Positions 1 to 11,542 of a DNA stretch of 64,000 bases are shown here, piece by piece; within the stretch, counting starts at the first letter, position 1; the number at the start of each line of letters is the position of its first letter. The notes under the pieces are model-generated. The model was not told the origin of the DNA. It was given only the letters and a program-made list of their open reading frames with translations, and did no database searches. The stretch spans positions 80,956,645-81,020,644 of the forward strand of contig OW121853.1 in NCBI GenBank assembly GCA_933228895.1, given 5' to 3'. This stretch comes from Platycnemis pennipes (taxonomy: Eukaryota > Arthropoda > Insecta > Odonata > Platycnemididae). A program made the translations under genes and the position numbers.

Positions 1-2860
1 TTGCCGCTATTGAAAAAACAAGATGTAAGTTGCAATTAAAAGAGATCATAATGTGACTTCTCAAGCCTCTAAAATCTCGACTCTTTTCGATTTTGAGAAT
101 AAGAACGCTATGTCACAGCGAAAAGTCATTACGGCCATTCCGTTTCCGTTGCTTGGGTGTTAAAAAGATGATGCAACAAATGGCAACACGATACCCCAGA
201 AGAAAAGAGACCACGTGACACATAACTTCACTGAGAACACAACTGCGAGTACGTGAGCTGCCCTCGTCCGATTAAATATTCTACCCCTTCGCTTCCTCGG
301 CAGTAAGAGCTTCTCCGACCGAACGTGAATGTGCACAGCAAATTAGCTCAAAGACCACTCTTTGTCCTCCGGCTGGAAATTGAATGCCTTTAATAAAAAA
401 AGAGGCGAGGGTTCACTAAATTTGAAATAAATCTGTTGTAGAGAGAACGGCCTGTGTGACCTTTAATGCGTATTAAAAAAACCATTCCTCTTGCGAGTAA
501 TTATTTTTTCCACTCTTTTCGCTCCATCTTCTACAATTTCTTTTTTTTTATTTAAAAAATATCAATCTCAGCAACAGCGGTTTGCGGCTGAGATTGCTTC
601 GCGATGCCGTAACACTACTCCAAATTGGTTATAATTTGCCTGAAATGAAAAATATTAGCCTCTGTTTCGGAAGAAAACACTCCATCGCTTTATATTCTAA
701 GGACAGATGACACTCAATTTTACGCAGAGAAAGATATAAATCTACACGTAAAGCGATTCAATACGTAGAATTCAAGGTAAAAACGTCAATATTACTGTTT
801 TAGTTACGTGAGAAAATTGTAATTAATGCAAGCATAGAATAATTCTCTACTATGCGTATCACAAATAATGCCATGGACCTTGTAGCGACTATCAAGGCGC
901 TATCTACACCTCTTTAATTTAAAACACTGGATAGTAATATTTTCACAATATTTGTTACGGAGGTGTCTCCAAAACAGAAGGAAATTATCGACGACTAGAA
1001 AATATATATCATGTGAGATTGAAATAATCAAGCTGCTGGTGAAATTTTGCCCCGTCTTTTAAATTGCTAGCATGAAGCTGTAGAGCGAGTGAGAACAGAA
1101 ATGACGAAGTGAAATTCACTTCCAAAGATATGAGCTTCACAGGCGGCGATAGCGTAAGGAAAGTGCGTACTTACGCCACTGATTCTACCACTTTCATAAT
1201 GAACATACTTCTCAATAATTTTCCTGGCAGCTCATCTATTGTTATCACGATCTCTGTTATCACTCTCTCACGTTTAAACTCTGAAATCTATTCATCTTGG
1301 TCTAATATAATAATACATCTTTATTGCGGTAAGATTGGGACAAAACTGTCCTTTCTGCCATTTAATCCAAAGGCCTTCACTCTTCCATCAACATAACCAA
1401 ATTCGGTTCGTTCAGTAAGCGCAGTCTTTAAAGACTTGTACTGAAATACGAGGAAATTAAAGGGTTGGTGGAAAGAAGGGCACAGAGATCAAGTCAAAAG
1501 AAGAATAACTTAAACGCATAGATTATCAAATCTCATCAACCATTTCTTCTTTTTTCCTGCATAAAAAATTATACAACTCCTACGTACACATGTTTAGCGA
1601 AAATATAGGCATATATTTTGTGGATATGCTACCACAGTATAGGAAAAAAACCACAGACAACTGTTAAAATCTACGCATAGGATACAGAACTCGCACTGAG
1701 GACTTTGGTTGGACATAGCATTCCTAAATTCATTCAAACTGAAGGTTTCCATTCTTATGTTTCACATTTCCAGCTAAGCTAAAATTGTTTCTAGCCTCAA
1801 ATCATCCAACCAAGTTGGATGTTTGTTTCAAAGTATACCTCTCCATGCCCATAGCAAAAGCTAGGCAAGAAAAACACATCGTTCAAATGGGCACTTAGTT
1901 TGAATTATCATTACCCATTCGAAATAAGTCCCCTGTCATCCGATAGCATATATATAAAAAAATTATTTCACAGATATGAATAGTATTAATAAAGGAGCTC
2001 TGACAACGGATATCAATTATCATCTTTTCACTGTCCGAACTCACCGATCAATAAACTTTCAACCAACAAAATATCGGTTTGATGGGTTATAGGAGACTTA
2101 GTCAGATACCAACTGGTACAGCATGAGGCATTCACACGCTCAAGTCTAATACTCTTTCATTGCATCGCCAATGTAATAAATATTATAATGTCGCGTGATA
2201 AAAAATTATCGAACACCAATCAAAGTTAGCATTTCATCGTAGATGTTGTTAACCTGTGATGAAATATAGTATTATAGTATAAATCAGTATTTAGGTATAG
2301 TGAGGGAAAAAATTCTAATATCTTGTAGGCCTGTATTCAAAGAGCGTATCTTTCCTTGTTCTCTGTGTATATGTTTGATCTATCATGTAATGTTAGAAGA
2401 AACTTCCATTTATATTGTCAAGATAATATTTCACATGGTTATTGGACCAGAAACGGTCTTTTAAGTACTACACCACAGCATTATTTACAGCACAGTTATT
2501 AGTTACATTAGTTACAATATCCCTATTATAATATAATAAAGGCCTATAATAAATTGCCCATGGCATTAAAAAATATATCAATAAATTTTAATAATATTCA
2601 AGCGTTAATTAAAATAAATACTCTTAAATTATCCGTACTACTCTATTCAATAGTTCCTTGACGGCAATATTTCAACTGATATACAACTACATTCATATTT
2701 TTCTCGATGCAATTGTAAGTTTGAAAAATGGATGTTATATCAATACTTATGAACCATGTTATTTGACGAGTCAACAACTTATTACAGTTAAAGCTATGAA
2801 TTATATTGTTGTTTTGTATTAATAAATAATATAATTAAACATAAGTCCCACAGAGATCTA
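1..2860. other. AT-rich non-coding stretch with no recognised feature
   Basis: The sequence is mostly AT-rich single-copy-looking DNA with poly-A and poly-T runs (for example 538-556). The longest open frame (1109-1396, 95 codons) has no recognisable motif and no coding character, so it is read as chance. No repeat family recognised elsewhere in the window is evident here. Confidence 0.5.
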
Positions 2861-2959
2861 ATCTTGCATGATATGCCCAGCGGCATCACGTGGTTTCAAA
2901 GCCGGTACCAAGCTGAACGCTCAGCCACTCCAATCGGTTACCGCGCCACCTTCATAAAT

Positions 2960-4240
2960 AATATCTTTCATTTATCTACTGCTCCCAGTGCCCTTTTTCT
3001 TCCCCGCCCACCCTCGAAATTTACTTTTCAGCCATTTAAGAACGCACACGCGCACACTACACTCCCTCCGGCTTAATCGCTCGCCCGCTACACTTCCCTT
3101 CCTGCAGCCCCCGCACCTTCCATTCTTCCACGGCCTCCGCATCTATTTTTCAAAACCCCCTTCGCCAAACTTCACTTCCTCCTCTCTCACCCTCTTTTCC
3201 ACGTCCCCTCCTCCACCTATCCCGTTTCCTGCCTTCCTCTGGTGTCAGAGAGAGAAGCAACAGCAGCATTTCTCGGATCGCCCGTCAACCCCGCCACACA
3301 CTCTCGCCGAACCGAGAACTAACTTGTTCACTCTCCCCACCGGCTATCTCCGTCCGTCCTTCCCTCCGTCTCTTTCTCTCTTTTTCACAAAAGAAAAAGA
3401 AATTCCGGACGAGTACTTTTTCTTCCCCTCCCTCCCCCCCCTCCTGCCAGAGGGAAACGGGGTGGGGTCGGGAGAGAAAGATATATACAGGGGAGAGGAA
3501 AAGGGTGAATGCTGGGAGAAATGGGATGGTAAAAGCTGGAGGAGGAAGGAAATAGGTGGATGGATAACCACCGAGGTAAAGGGTGAGGGAGAGGAGGTGG
3601 TCGATTCGAACGACCATTAGTGACCGATACGTACGGCAAGGAAACTCTCTCCCCCGTCTCGCTCCAATATTCTTCTTTTTTTACCTCTTCCTTCCTTCAA
3701 CCCCCTCGACACTCTCTTTCTCTCTCTCCCTCACCCTACTCTGAAGCTGCCCTTCAGCTCCATTCCTACTCGGTCCTCTTTTTGTTAATATGCACTCGCC
3801 GGTTGCGGGATCTCCCTGCCTCTTCTTCCATTCAGTTTTATTGCGTTCCGAGTTTAAACTCGCCATCCCTAGGAATCCTTCCTACTTTTTTTCATTTCTC
3901 GCCCTCCCCTCCAACCCCTCCCAACTAGCGACCTTTCAAAAAATTGCAAACTTTGCGTTGTTAAAACTTTTGACTTAAGGACAAAAACATTTCTCTCACT
4001 CGAGTGGACGTCCTCTGTTACCCGGCGCAATTTTCTGTTGGTTTTCCCGTGCGCTCCCACCCAACTGCTAAGGGTCATCATTTCGTACGATGTTTGCGTT
4101 TTCTGTCCGCGTCCGGCTGAATACTTGCTCTTTTTGAATAGTTCTCGCATACTCAACAGCTATTTTTTTTAAACTCGTTCGTCCCCGCGATTTATTTTTT
4201 TTCCTCCCGGAGTCCTCGCCCTTCATTTGAAAGAGCGCTC
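2960..4240. other. GC-rich, pyrimidine-skewed island without recognisable coding sequence
   Basis: Composition changes sharply from AT-rich flanks to C/T-rich + strand sequence, with long CCCTCCC and CTCTCTC-type runs and a purine-rich patch at 3450-3600. Several overlapping open frames on both strands (up to 210 codons at 2988-3620) are low-complexity Pro/Ser/Phe-rich or Arg/Glu/Gly-rich translations, as expected where skewed composition removes stop codons. None resembles a known protein. It could be a regulatory CpG-type island or an untranslated exon; nothing in the sequence decides this. Confidence 0.4.
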
Positions 4241-4463
4241 GGAAGGATGAAAAAATTGACAGAGACGCACTCTGAGGTCAAATCCTAACGTGAGATTGGT
4301 ACACTTTTCTGCAATAACAGTTTCAATATAACTCGGGACTGTTCTTTCTATTTCACTTGCCAGTGACTTGATCACATATTCAGGTCGTTGATAACAATTT
4401 AAGATTTAGCGGCTGACAAAATGGTTCACAAATGCGTAACTCGAGGTAAAATCTTTAACTAGC

Positions 4464-4505
4464 CGTCCATAGATATTAATTAAATTTAATTAATATCTAT
4501 GGACG
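4464..4505. repeat. Perfect 42-bp palindrome
   Basis: The arm CGTCCATAGATATTAATTAA plus one A is followed directly by its exact reverse complement, with no spacer and no mismatch. The next flanking bases (C at 4463 and C at 4506) do not pair, so the symmetry ends sharply. No target duplication is visible at the edges. It could be a solo fold-back remnant of a small DNA element or a hairpin-forming locus. Confidence 0.95.
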
Positions 4506-5030
4506 CCCCATTAATCAAATTATCATATATTTATGAGGAATTAATTCAGGTTTAATCCGTCATAATTTCTGCTCTTGTGTATCTGGTTTCGTTATAAGAA
4601 TTTTTAAGAGTACAGATCCACATTCCATTCCTACTAAATTCCAAGCATGGTAAGAATTACGGCGAATTTTTGTGTCATCAATGAAACTTGGCTTAGTTGT
4701 CAATCCAACTGAATGCTTCTGATTGATGACCGCCTTTGTCAATCGAGCGTAAAACTGCAAAGACCATCTATATTGCATTTTATATCAAATAATGAATTGG
4801 CAAATTGGTAAAATAACTGGGTGCTGAGGTAGGGTGTGATTTTGTCAAATTTTGGACGTTATAACCAGAAACCACATTGCCTTACCGTCCACAGATTTTT
4901 AATCATTCACACATTTTTTCACGTGTTACGTCAAACGTTTTAACTTCATTTTATAATCTAAGGAACATTGTTACTGTAACGTTTTTCTTCGAAAAGCCTA
5001 AAGAATTTTTACTTCCATACAAGACCCTAA
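4506..5030. other. AT-rich stretch with one unidentified protein-like frame on the - strand
   Basis: The - strand frame at 4560-4778 (72 codons) reads unusually protein-like, but I do not recognise it and it has no start context or splice context that I can defend. The rest shows nothing. Confidence 0.25.
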
Positions 5031-5049
5031 GTGTCCAAAAATCTTGCTA

Positions 5050-5170
5050 TACTTGATAAAATAACAAGGTTTTTGAGATTTTTCCCACGTGGGAAAACAA
5101 TTCAAATCCGTTACTTCTACAACATATTTTCTGGTTGACTTAAAATTCACCACGGCACAGCAAACAATAA
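5050..5170 (-). repeat. Diverged copy of dispersed repeat family A
   Basis: Read on the - strand, this stretch gives a frame ending EVTDLNCFP, matching the PTDLNCF-type frame of the copies at 6405 and 7067 in the same order and spacing. Only the central part is alignable by eye, so the copy is old or truncated. Confidence 0.4.
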
Positions 5171-5639
5171 GCAAGGAAGTCCTTTTCATCACTTTAAGGA
5201 GATATCTCGAAGAAAATATACCTATAAGTTGATAGTTGATAAGTTTTTTTTTCAATAATGAGACCTGTCGAGTTTATAAATACACTTTTATTGTAGGCCA
5301 CGAACCACAGAACAATTGAATAGATCTGTACAGTACAATGGGTACTTCAAAGGCATCGTACTTCTGTGTCTAGAGGATCTAACCTTATAACGTTTTTACA
5401 TAAAATAGAAAAAAAATTGATAAACTACTATAGGAATTAAAATTTAAAATACAATCTCTTGACTAAAGTGACTCATTTCATTTTTGCAGACACTTACCGC
5501 GGTCACGATGGAATGATTCAGCGCATTTAAAGGCTCCCTATCCTTTTACATCTTTTATATAGTCAATTACGACCATATATGTTTTCTATTGAAAGGAATC
5601 ATATGAACTCTCGCAAAAGTGAGAGAGGCTCCTCTCAGG

Positions 5640-6215
5640 CGATCACTCGTTTGTGCGGACTGATTCCAACCGTTTTCCATCTTTTCTATCCAAGGTGAAA
5701 ATCTCCCCAACCCTTCACCGTTCTCAAGCCTTTGTCTCGGAATACTTCACTCACTCTTTCTCCCCCCTAAACCCTCACCGCTCAGTCTTCAAACGCCGTC
5801 TCATCAATCCAAAAGAAAACTCCCTCCCTCAACCCAATGCCTGTCATCATGCTCTCAAGCCTTTTTCCTGTCCCTCTCTTCTTTCCTTCGCTTGCCTTTC
5901 TCCGCCCCAATATGGGAGAGAACGCGGAAGGCCAGGCGAGATCTTTTTAACTCAGTCTGCTTCCTTTCATTCACCTCCCGCAAAAACTCCCTTTCTCCGT
6001 TTTCGACTGGCCTTGTTACTTCGCCAAACCGTCCCTCTCCTCCGTTCCGGAAGAGGAAGTATCTGTGAGTTGAGAAGTCTTTGCGTTCTCCTTTCCCTGC
6101 CTTCTCGTCCGTCCGCGAGTGAAGAGCAATTCCTTGCTCACACTGCCTCCTCTCTCCCAATTTTTCCCTTAGGTAGAAATAAAGAGGAAAGGAAATTTCC
6201 TGTGTATACGATCTA
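5640..6215. other. Pyrimidine-rich GC island without recognisable coding sequence
   Basis: The + strand is rich in C and T (CTCCCCAACCC, TCTTTCTCCCCCC). Open frames of 196 codons (+) and 137 codons (-) overlap the same bases and are low-complexity translations. No domain or splice-bounded exon could be recognised. The composition resembles the islands at 3-4.2, 51-51.7 and 58.2-58.7 kb. Confidence 0.35.
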
Positions 6216-6404
6216 CATCCATATAGTAACTTGCAAGTCATAATGAAGGTGCGTGGCGTGAACCACACATGCGCTATCTATCATGCTTAAAGAGGATTAG
6301 TAGCTACATTTAAAAGTCTCAAAAACTGACATGCAACTATCAGGCTACCTATTGAAGTTATGAATATATTATTTAAAATAACGATGGCTATTTAAACCTC
6401 TTAT

Positions 6405-6560
6405 AGTGTGGGAAAAGAAAAACAGTTTAAATCTGTCGGTTCGGCAGTCAATTTCCATAATTCTATGTTCATGGTCCAGTCTACCATGGTAAGTAGAATT
6501 ACGGAAGGAGTGTTTAACATCACCATTAAAAACGTCTTGGAGAAGGTATACTTAATAAGC
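6405..6560 (-). repeat. Dispersed repeat family A, copy in - orientation
   Basis: Its reverse complement contains ATGGTAGACTGGACCATGAA, then AAATTGACTGCCGAACCGAC, then AGATTTAAACTG. It aligns nearly gap-free with the + strand at 7067-7155, and more loosely with 37725-37815. Upstream similarity to the 37.7 kb copy (CCAAGA..., GTGATG...) extends it to about 6560. The function and the class of the parent element are unknown. It abuts the CR1/L2-like fragment that follows. Confidence 0.7.
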
Positions 6561-6569
6561 CGACATCTG

Positions 6570-6985
6570 CCTCTCCTAAGACTTACTATGTCCATAATAA
6601 CAAATTATTTAATAATGAACCCGTTAAATATCTTGGAATTAGATTGGCTTATGACCTTTTAGGGGTAAACACATACGCGAAACCATAGGCCAAGCTAATT
6701 GTAGCCTGGGATTTATCAAAAGAGTTCCGGGCAAACGTAACGACCGAGCACGTGAAAATACTTATCCCTTGTTAAATCTCATTTAGAATACGTAGCTAGT
6801 ACATGGCATCCTCATGAAATAGGCTTAAATGACGAACTGGAGTGTGTGCAGTGAAGATCGGAAAGATTTATAATGAAAGGTGTGATAATTATATTAGCGT
6901 AACAAGTCTAACAAAACAACTAGATGAACGAAAATGGGAATCATTATCAGACCGAAAATTTAAATTTAGACTTAATCACTTAAAT
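6570..6985 (+). pseudogene. CR1/L2-like LINE: C-terminal end of reverse transcriptase, decayed
   Basis: Conceptual translation across stops and frameshifts shows, in order, EPVKYLGI near 6620, ANCSLGFIKRV near 6695, SHLEYVASTWHPHE near 6780 and a KQLDERKWESLSDRK stretch near 6930. This order (KYLG, LGFIKR, LEYASxxWxP, LxWxxLxxRR) is the thumb and C-terminal region of CR1/L2-clade non-LTR retrotransposons. In-frame stops and frame changes show the copy is dead. The catalytic core is absent, consistent with ordinary 5' truncation. It sits between two inverted copies of repeat family A. Confidence 0.75.
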
Positions 6986-7064
6986 TAATTCCAATATATT
7001 TTCATATTATATAGGTATATTTTTTATTGATGGCAATAAAAGATTTTGCGAACTCTTTAAGTTA

Positions 7065-7160
7065 CTATGGTAGGCAGGGTCATGGTCATAAAATTAGGGA
7101 AATTCACTGCCGAACAAACAGATTTATAATGTCTTTCTTTCATCGTAATATAAGTATTTT
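7065..7160 (+). repeat. Dispersed repeat family A, copy in + orientation
   Basis: The stretch from ACTATGGTAGGCAGGGTCAT through CACTGCCGAACAAACAGATT to TCTTTCTTTCATC aligns with the reverse complement of 6405-6490 at about three quarters identity by eye, with almost no gaps. Together with that copy it forms an inverted pair around a CR1/L2-like fragment. Confidence 0.7.
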
Positions 7161-7169
7161 AGTCCGTTA

Positions 7170-8980
7170 GGCATATGCAACCCACTCAAGAATTGAATTA
7201 CTCTAACAGAAATTTCAGCTAATATAGGCGGAGGGAGTTATGAAAATCGATCAAATATATTGCAGTCACACTTGATTATTGATCAGTCAACAGCACTTGA
7301 CATAATTTTACTTTGATGAAAGGTTTACTTCCTTTTTCATGGGTAGGTACTAATCGCATTCAGAATAAATGACCACCATGCTGAACCATTCTAAACGTAT
7401 ACCTTATTTGTACTTCTTACTTTCAGTAGCACTCCCTACTCCCGGCTCTAAAACACCAAAGCAATTATTTTTTCATAATTAGCACATCACAGCGTTAATC
7501 TGTCGACCTCTTTACGTCGAGATCTATCCGGTCATAGGGCGTAGAGCCATACAAACGACTTAACGCAGCATAAGTCATAACACAAGTAATGAAAAATCAT
7601 AACCGACAAGACACCTTCACCCGATGCATCATTTGGCCCTGATCTATACTCAGCACGAGAGGTAGTATCTCAGTTTTAAAGGAGCTTAATTAGATGCATG
7701 TCAAACAAGGAAATTATTACTGCGCATGCTATTACTCCGCCGGTGAAACATGTGGTCTGGATTTCCAAGATCCGAAATTCGTCCGCCCCTCGCCCAAACT
7801 CAATTCCCTCAAAAAGAGGGGGGGGGGGGTTAGGGAGAAAAGTTAACGGCTTCCGCTGCAACGCTCGTAATTATCATTTTAGCGACACACCAGCGCGCAT
7901 TTTAATTGTGCCCGAGGGAATAGCTTCTCTGTACAGTCATCCAAACAATGCGACGGTCTCATGTGAGCAAGTCTCAAAATTTTTCGTCTGGCTGAAGCTC
8001 TTGCGAGCAATCTCTTAGAAGAACCCCATTAAAGACTCCCTTCTACATTCCCCACCATTCACAACATCGCTACTGACGCCTCATTTAACCTCGCCGATAT
8101 TGCTCGAATAGTAGGCTGGTTTCTCAGGGAGGGGTGGTGGAACGTTATCTCTTACATCTCTGACGAGGTAAATAAGAATCATAAAGAGAAAATGGGCGAA
8201 GCACCGGTTAATACCAAAGAACCCTAACGCTGGCTCAAAGAAAAGCAGGCCAGTGAAGCTCAACCAGAGTCGTTTTGAAGTTTCACACCGATTTTCAAAG
8301 AAATAAATTTTTCTGAATTAATTACGCGCCCAAGGACTTTGAAAAATCTGCAATAATTTAAAAAAAAGCAACTCTTACCGGAGAGTTGGCGCAGCAGAGG
8401 CACTGACAATCACCTTATATTAAGATGTTCACAACAGAATGCATCAGCAGTGCTTTGAAATGGAAGTATTGGATGTGCACCAGTTACCCGGCAATAACCA
8501 ACAGTTCGTCATATCGGGCCATATTTTCACGACTCGGCAATTACCAGGAACAAGCATTGCAGTTGTTCGCAGTTGCATACCAACCGGGGACAAATCCCTT
8601 AATGAATAGTGGGATTAACGTCCTGGGCAGTGTTTGCTCTAGGGAAAAATTTAAAGCATGAAATAATAGCCATTAGAAATAAATGACTATTATTAATTAT
8701 ATTGGGCATTGCATTTTCAAAAAGACCCCTTAGTCAAATTCTAAATTAGACTTTGAATACATTTGATAACAAAAATATTGAACACTCTTGAACGCTGATT
8801 TACTTCAGTATACGTACATCAATTAGGGATCATTACTATAATACACAATTGCGGGTATCATGATTAGAATACCACGATAAAAAACACTCCCCTTACTTCA
8901 TCAGAATTATTACATGTACACCAGAGTATCGTCGATACACGCACTATAACAATGCACTGTAAAAATTGCATAAAGCTTTA
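7170..8980. other. Non-coding stretch, no recognised element
   Basis: Mixed AT-rich and moderate-GC DNA. It contains a 12-base G run at 7818-7829. Open frames at 7698-8018 (+) and 8425-8661 (+) have no recognisable motifs. Confidence 0.45.
7818..7829. repeat. Poly-G tract of 12
   Basis: Twelve consecutive G on the + strand in an otherwise unremarkable region, a likely site of length polymorphism or sequencing error. Confidence 0.95.
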
Positions 8981-8989
8981 CCGTGGATT

Positions 8990-9580
8990 AGGGTACGTAC
9001 AATTTGGATAAAATAAATGGTATGGTAAATCAAGATTTCATTCCAAATATTTAGGATCGGTGGCAATAACCGATGGATCCTATAAATTAGAAATAGAGAA
9101 TCTTATGGGGTAAAGTGGAAGGACGATCCTTTCTATGAAGTAGTAGCATCATTAAAAACACAAAAATACAAAGCAATAGTAGAAAGTATCATGCTTCATG
9201 GAGCCGAAACATGGACTCTAAATGAGAGAGAAAAAAATAAATTACGAGCCACAGAAATGAACTTTTGGCGGAGATCGGCGAGGAAATAAAGAATTAAGAG
9301 AATCAGAAATAAGGTGATAAGAGAAATCATGGAAGTAATAAAGATAGTAGTGGAGACCTAGAAGAAAGAATATTAGGACGGTTTGGACACGTTCCAAGAC
9401 TGGAAGACTAAAGAATTCCAAAAGCTGCTATAAAATGGGTACCAGAAGGCAGAAGGGAAATAGGGACACCAAGGAAGTCCTAGCAGGACGGAGTGAGGAA
9501 AGACATGGATATGAGGGGATTAAATATGGAAAATGCATTGGCTAGAGACACATATAGGGCAGGGATTGTGTGATGGACTC
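8990..9580 (+). pseudogene. RTE-like LINE: C-terminal end of ORF2, decayed
   Basis: Conceptual + strand translation gives KYLGSVAITDGS near 9050, then VESIMLHGAETWTLNERE near 9185, then ATEMNFWRRSARK near 9250, then GRFGHVPRLED near 9380 and PEGRRE near 9450. This is the usual order at the C-terminus of RTE-clade non-LTR ORF2 proteins (YLGS, YGxExW, E-x-x-F-W-RR, GHVxRM, GRRxxGRPRxxW). Frameshifts and stops break the frame several times. No catalytic RT core is present, so this is a 5'-truncated or eroded copy. It differs in sequence from the RTE/BovB-like family at 16, 27 and 49 kb. Confidence 0.75.
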
Positions 9581-9589
9581 GTGTTACTT

Positions 9590-10430
9590 ACTATGAAGGG
9601 CTGTTGGTTTCGAGAGGTGGACTTTGAGGGTTTGGGGATAGAAACTGCTGTCAAGTGGAAATCCCAACGAGTAAAAAGATAAAAGTTATTAAAAATACAT
9701 TTATGTCGTAAGTTTGATGTAACACTGGAATAAAAATCACTATCAATTGGCATATTGCAATTGACAATGAATATTTTTGTTTTCTTCCCAATAAAAATAC
9801 GATAGCATAATTTGCAGCATAATAACCGCAAGGATAAGTGTGATTTAGATAAGCCTTATCTGAATTGTATCTGAATAAAGTTATATACTCGACTAAACAA
9901 CATAACTCCAACCTAGTTTCACAAAAGTAAAAAAGCACGTTAGTGGTTTCATACAACTGCCTAACCCATTAATACAAAACATATTTTCTACCAATAACTT
10001 ATTATTTAGTTACACAACACGACAAGCCTTACTTGTATGGTTCTCTTATCATGTGGTAAACTTTCTATCGTGCTTGCTTGGTTATGATTTAGCAAGGGCC
10101 TCAAAGTTGACCTCCGACCAACGCTCCGTTCGTTGAGGCACCCCCTAAATCGCTCTAGGGTTCATTACACGGCCGAGGCGTCTAGGCGTGTAGCGGATAG
10201 GAGATTTGAGCATTGTAGGCCTTTTTTGGGTAAAAGAGTAGGGCACAGAGCAGGTCAGCTAGTGGGGTGTTAAATAAAAATCGCGAAAATGTTATGAAAG
10301 TAAATTAATTGAAAAAAAAGCCATAAGCTATGCGAGTTTTTTGAGGATCCAGTTGTAGAAAATTTGAGTGATTCAGTTAGACATAAGCTCGGAAAAACGT
10401 GTAAAAATAGCTTTAACAAGTCGACTGTAA
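9590..10430. other. Non-coding stretch between two LINE remnants
   Basis: AT-rich to about 10,080, then a more GC-rich patch (10,090-10,260) that could be 5' leader of the following LINE fragment, but I cannot demonstrate this. The - strand frames at 9520-9956 overlap each other and look like chance. Confidence 0.35.
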
Positions 10431-10439
10431 TTCTAAAAA

Positions 10440-11160
10440 AACAGCGTTATAACTGTGGTCTTAGTAAATTGTAGTAGTTTGAAAAACAAAGATGCAGATT
10501 TTCAATACCTCATCAAATGCACCGACGCAGATGTAATTATAGGAACTGAGAGCTGGCTATATAAAGATATGGCAGATAATGAAATATTCCCGATATCATT
10601 CAAAAATTACAGGAAAGATAGAGTCAGAAGACCAGGAGGAAGAGTTTTTATCTCCGTGAAGGATTGTCTCACTAGTAGAAGGGAGCCTATACCTGACTGT
10701 CAAATAGCGTTTGGTGTTCCATACAAGGCCCTCAAGCAAAAAGGGTTAACCTATGTGCATATTATAGACCACCGGATTCAGGCATAAATTCAATATTGAA
10801 ACTAGAAAATGAAATAAGAATATTAATTCAACACAAAATTGACCGTCACATCATCATCGGGGGGGATTTTAAACTTCCATCCATAGACTGGGACACGTGT
10901 AGCTTCATCATCGGGGGGAAGGACAAAGAGCTATGTGGCACACTTCTGCACACCTTTTCCTCTCATGCACTTCATCAATTAGTAACAGCTCCAACCAAAG
11001 AAAAAATACTCTCTATCTCCTCGCCACAAATATACCCCAACAGCTTGTAAATATGTAGTACCGATGAGGGAATTAGTCAGGCAAAATTTTCTTATAGAAC
11101 TGACAAAAACAACAAATCCAAGAGAAAAATATACTTGTTCGATAGGGATGACTAGGGAGT
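10440..11160 (+). pseudogene. CR1/L2-like LINE endonuclease fragment, inactivated
   Basis: Two + frames (10455-10787 and 10796-11050) join by a frameshift. The first holds IIGTESWL, the metal-binding glutamate motif of an APE-type endonuclease, and a degraded GGRVFISVK where GGVxIxVK is usual. The second holds IIIGGDFKLPSIDW, corresponding to the GDFNxPxIDW motif with the conserved Asn changed to Lys, then a LHTF and HQLVTAPT stretch. Similarity continues weakly to about 11,150 (a KxYLFDRDD-like stretch) and stops abruptly where a different LINE begins. No RT follows. The catalytic Asn change and the frameshift argue that it is dead. Confidence 0.78.
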
Positions 11161-11169
11161 AAGGAGTCA

Positions 11170-11542
11170 GTGACTCCAGGGAGGGACGAGGGCAGAACAT
11201 GCCCATGGACCACCAAGAACGCCATATGTGGTGAAGAGCCACATCCTCCTAAAGGTGCACCGGGTTACGCTGAACATGACGGATCTAGACCTGGCGGTCA
11301 ATACACAGCTCCCATACCCACGGTGCGTCTCTGTGCTAAGGGTGACCGCATCTGCGGGGAGGAGGGTAAGAAGCCGCTAACAGAGAGACTCCGGATACCG
11401 GGCGACCTTCGGTTTTATTTAGCCTTACCCATGCATGCGGGGCTCTGCATGGGCGGACACCTTACTTCCCTAGCTACTTGTGGGACGAAACTTGGAACCC
11501 TTAAACAAAACAATGGAGGGCGCTGAGAGGCGTACTCTTTAA
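11170..11542 (+). other. Probable 5' leader of the deleted LINE
   Basis: GC-rich sequence open in one frame (11170-11526) but with no protein motif, lying just before the ORF1-like ATG at 11543. It is contiguous in composition with the LINE body and unlike the AT-rich flank, so I read it as the element's 5' UTR. Confidence 0.5.

Noticed and set aside
2988..3620. 210-codon + strand open frame in the 3 kb island, with overlapping - strand frames
   Set aside because: Low-complexity Pro/Ser/Phe translation, mirrored by equally open frames on the other strand. Skewed composition explains the lack of stops.
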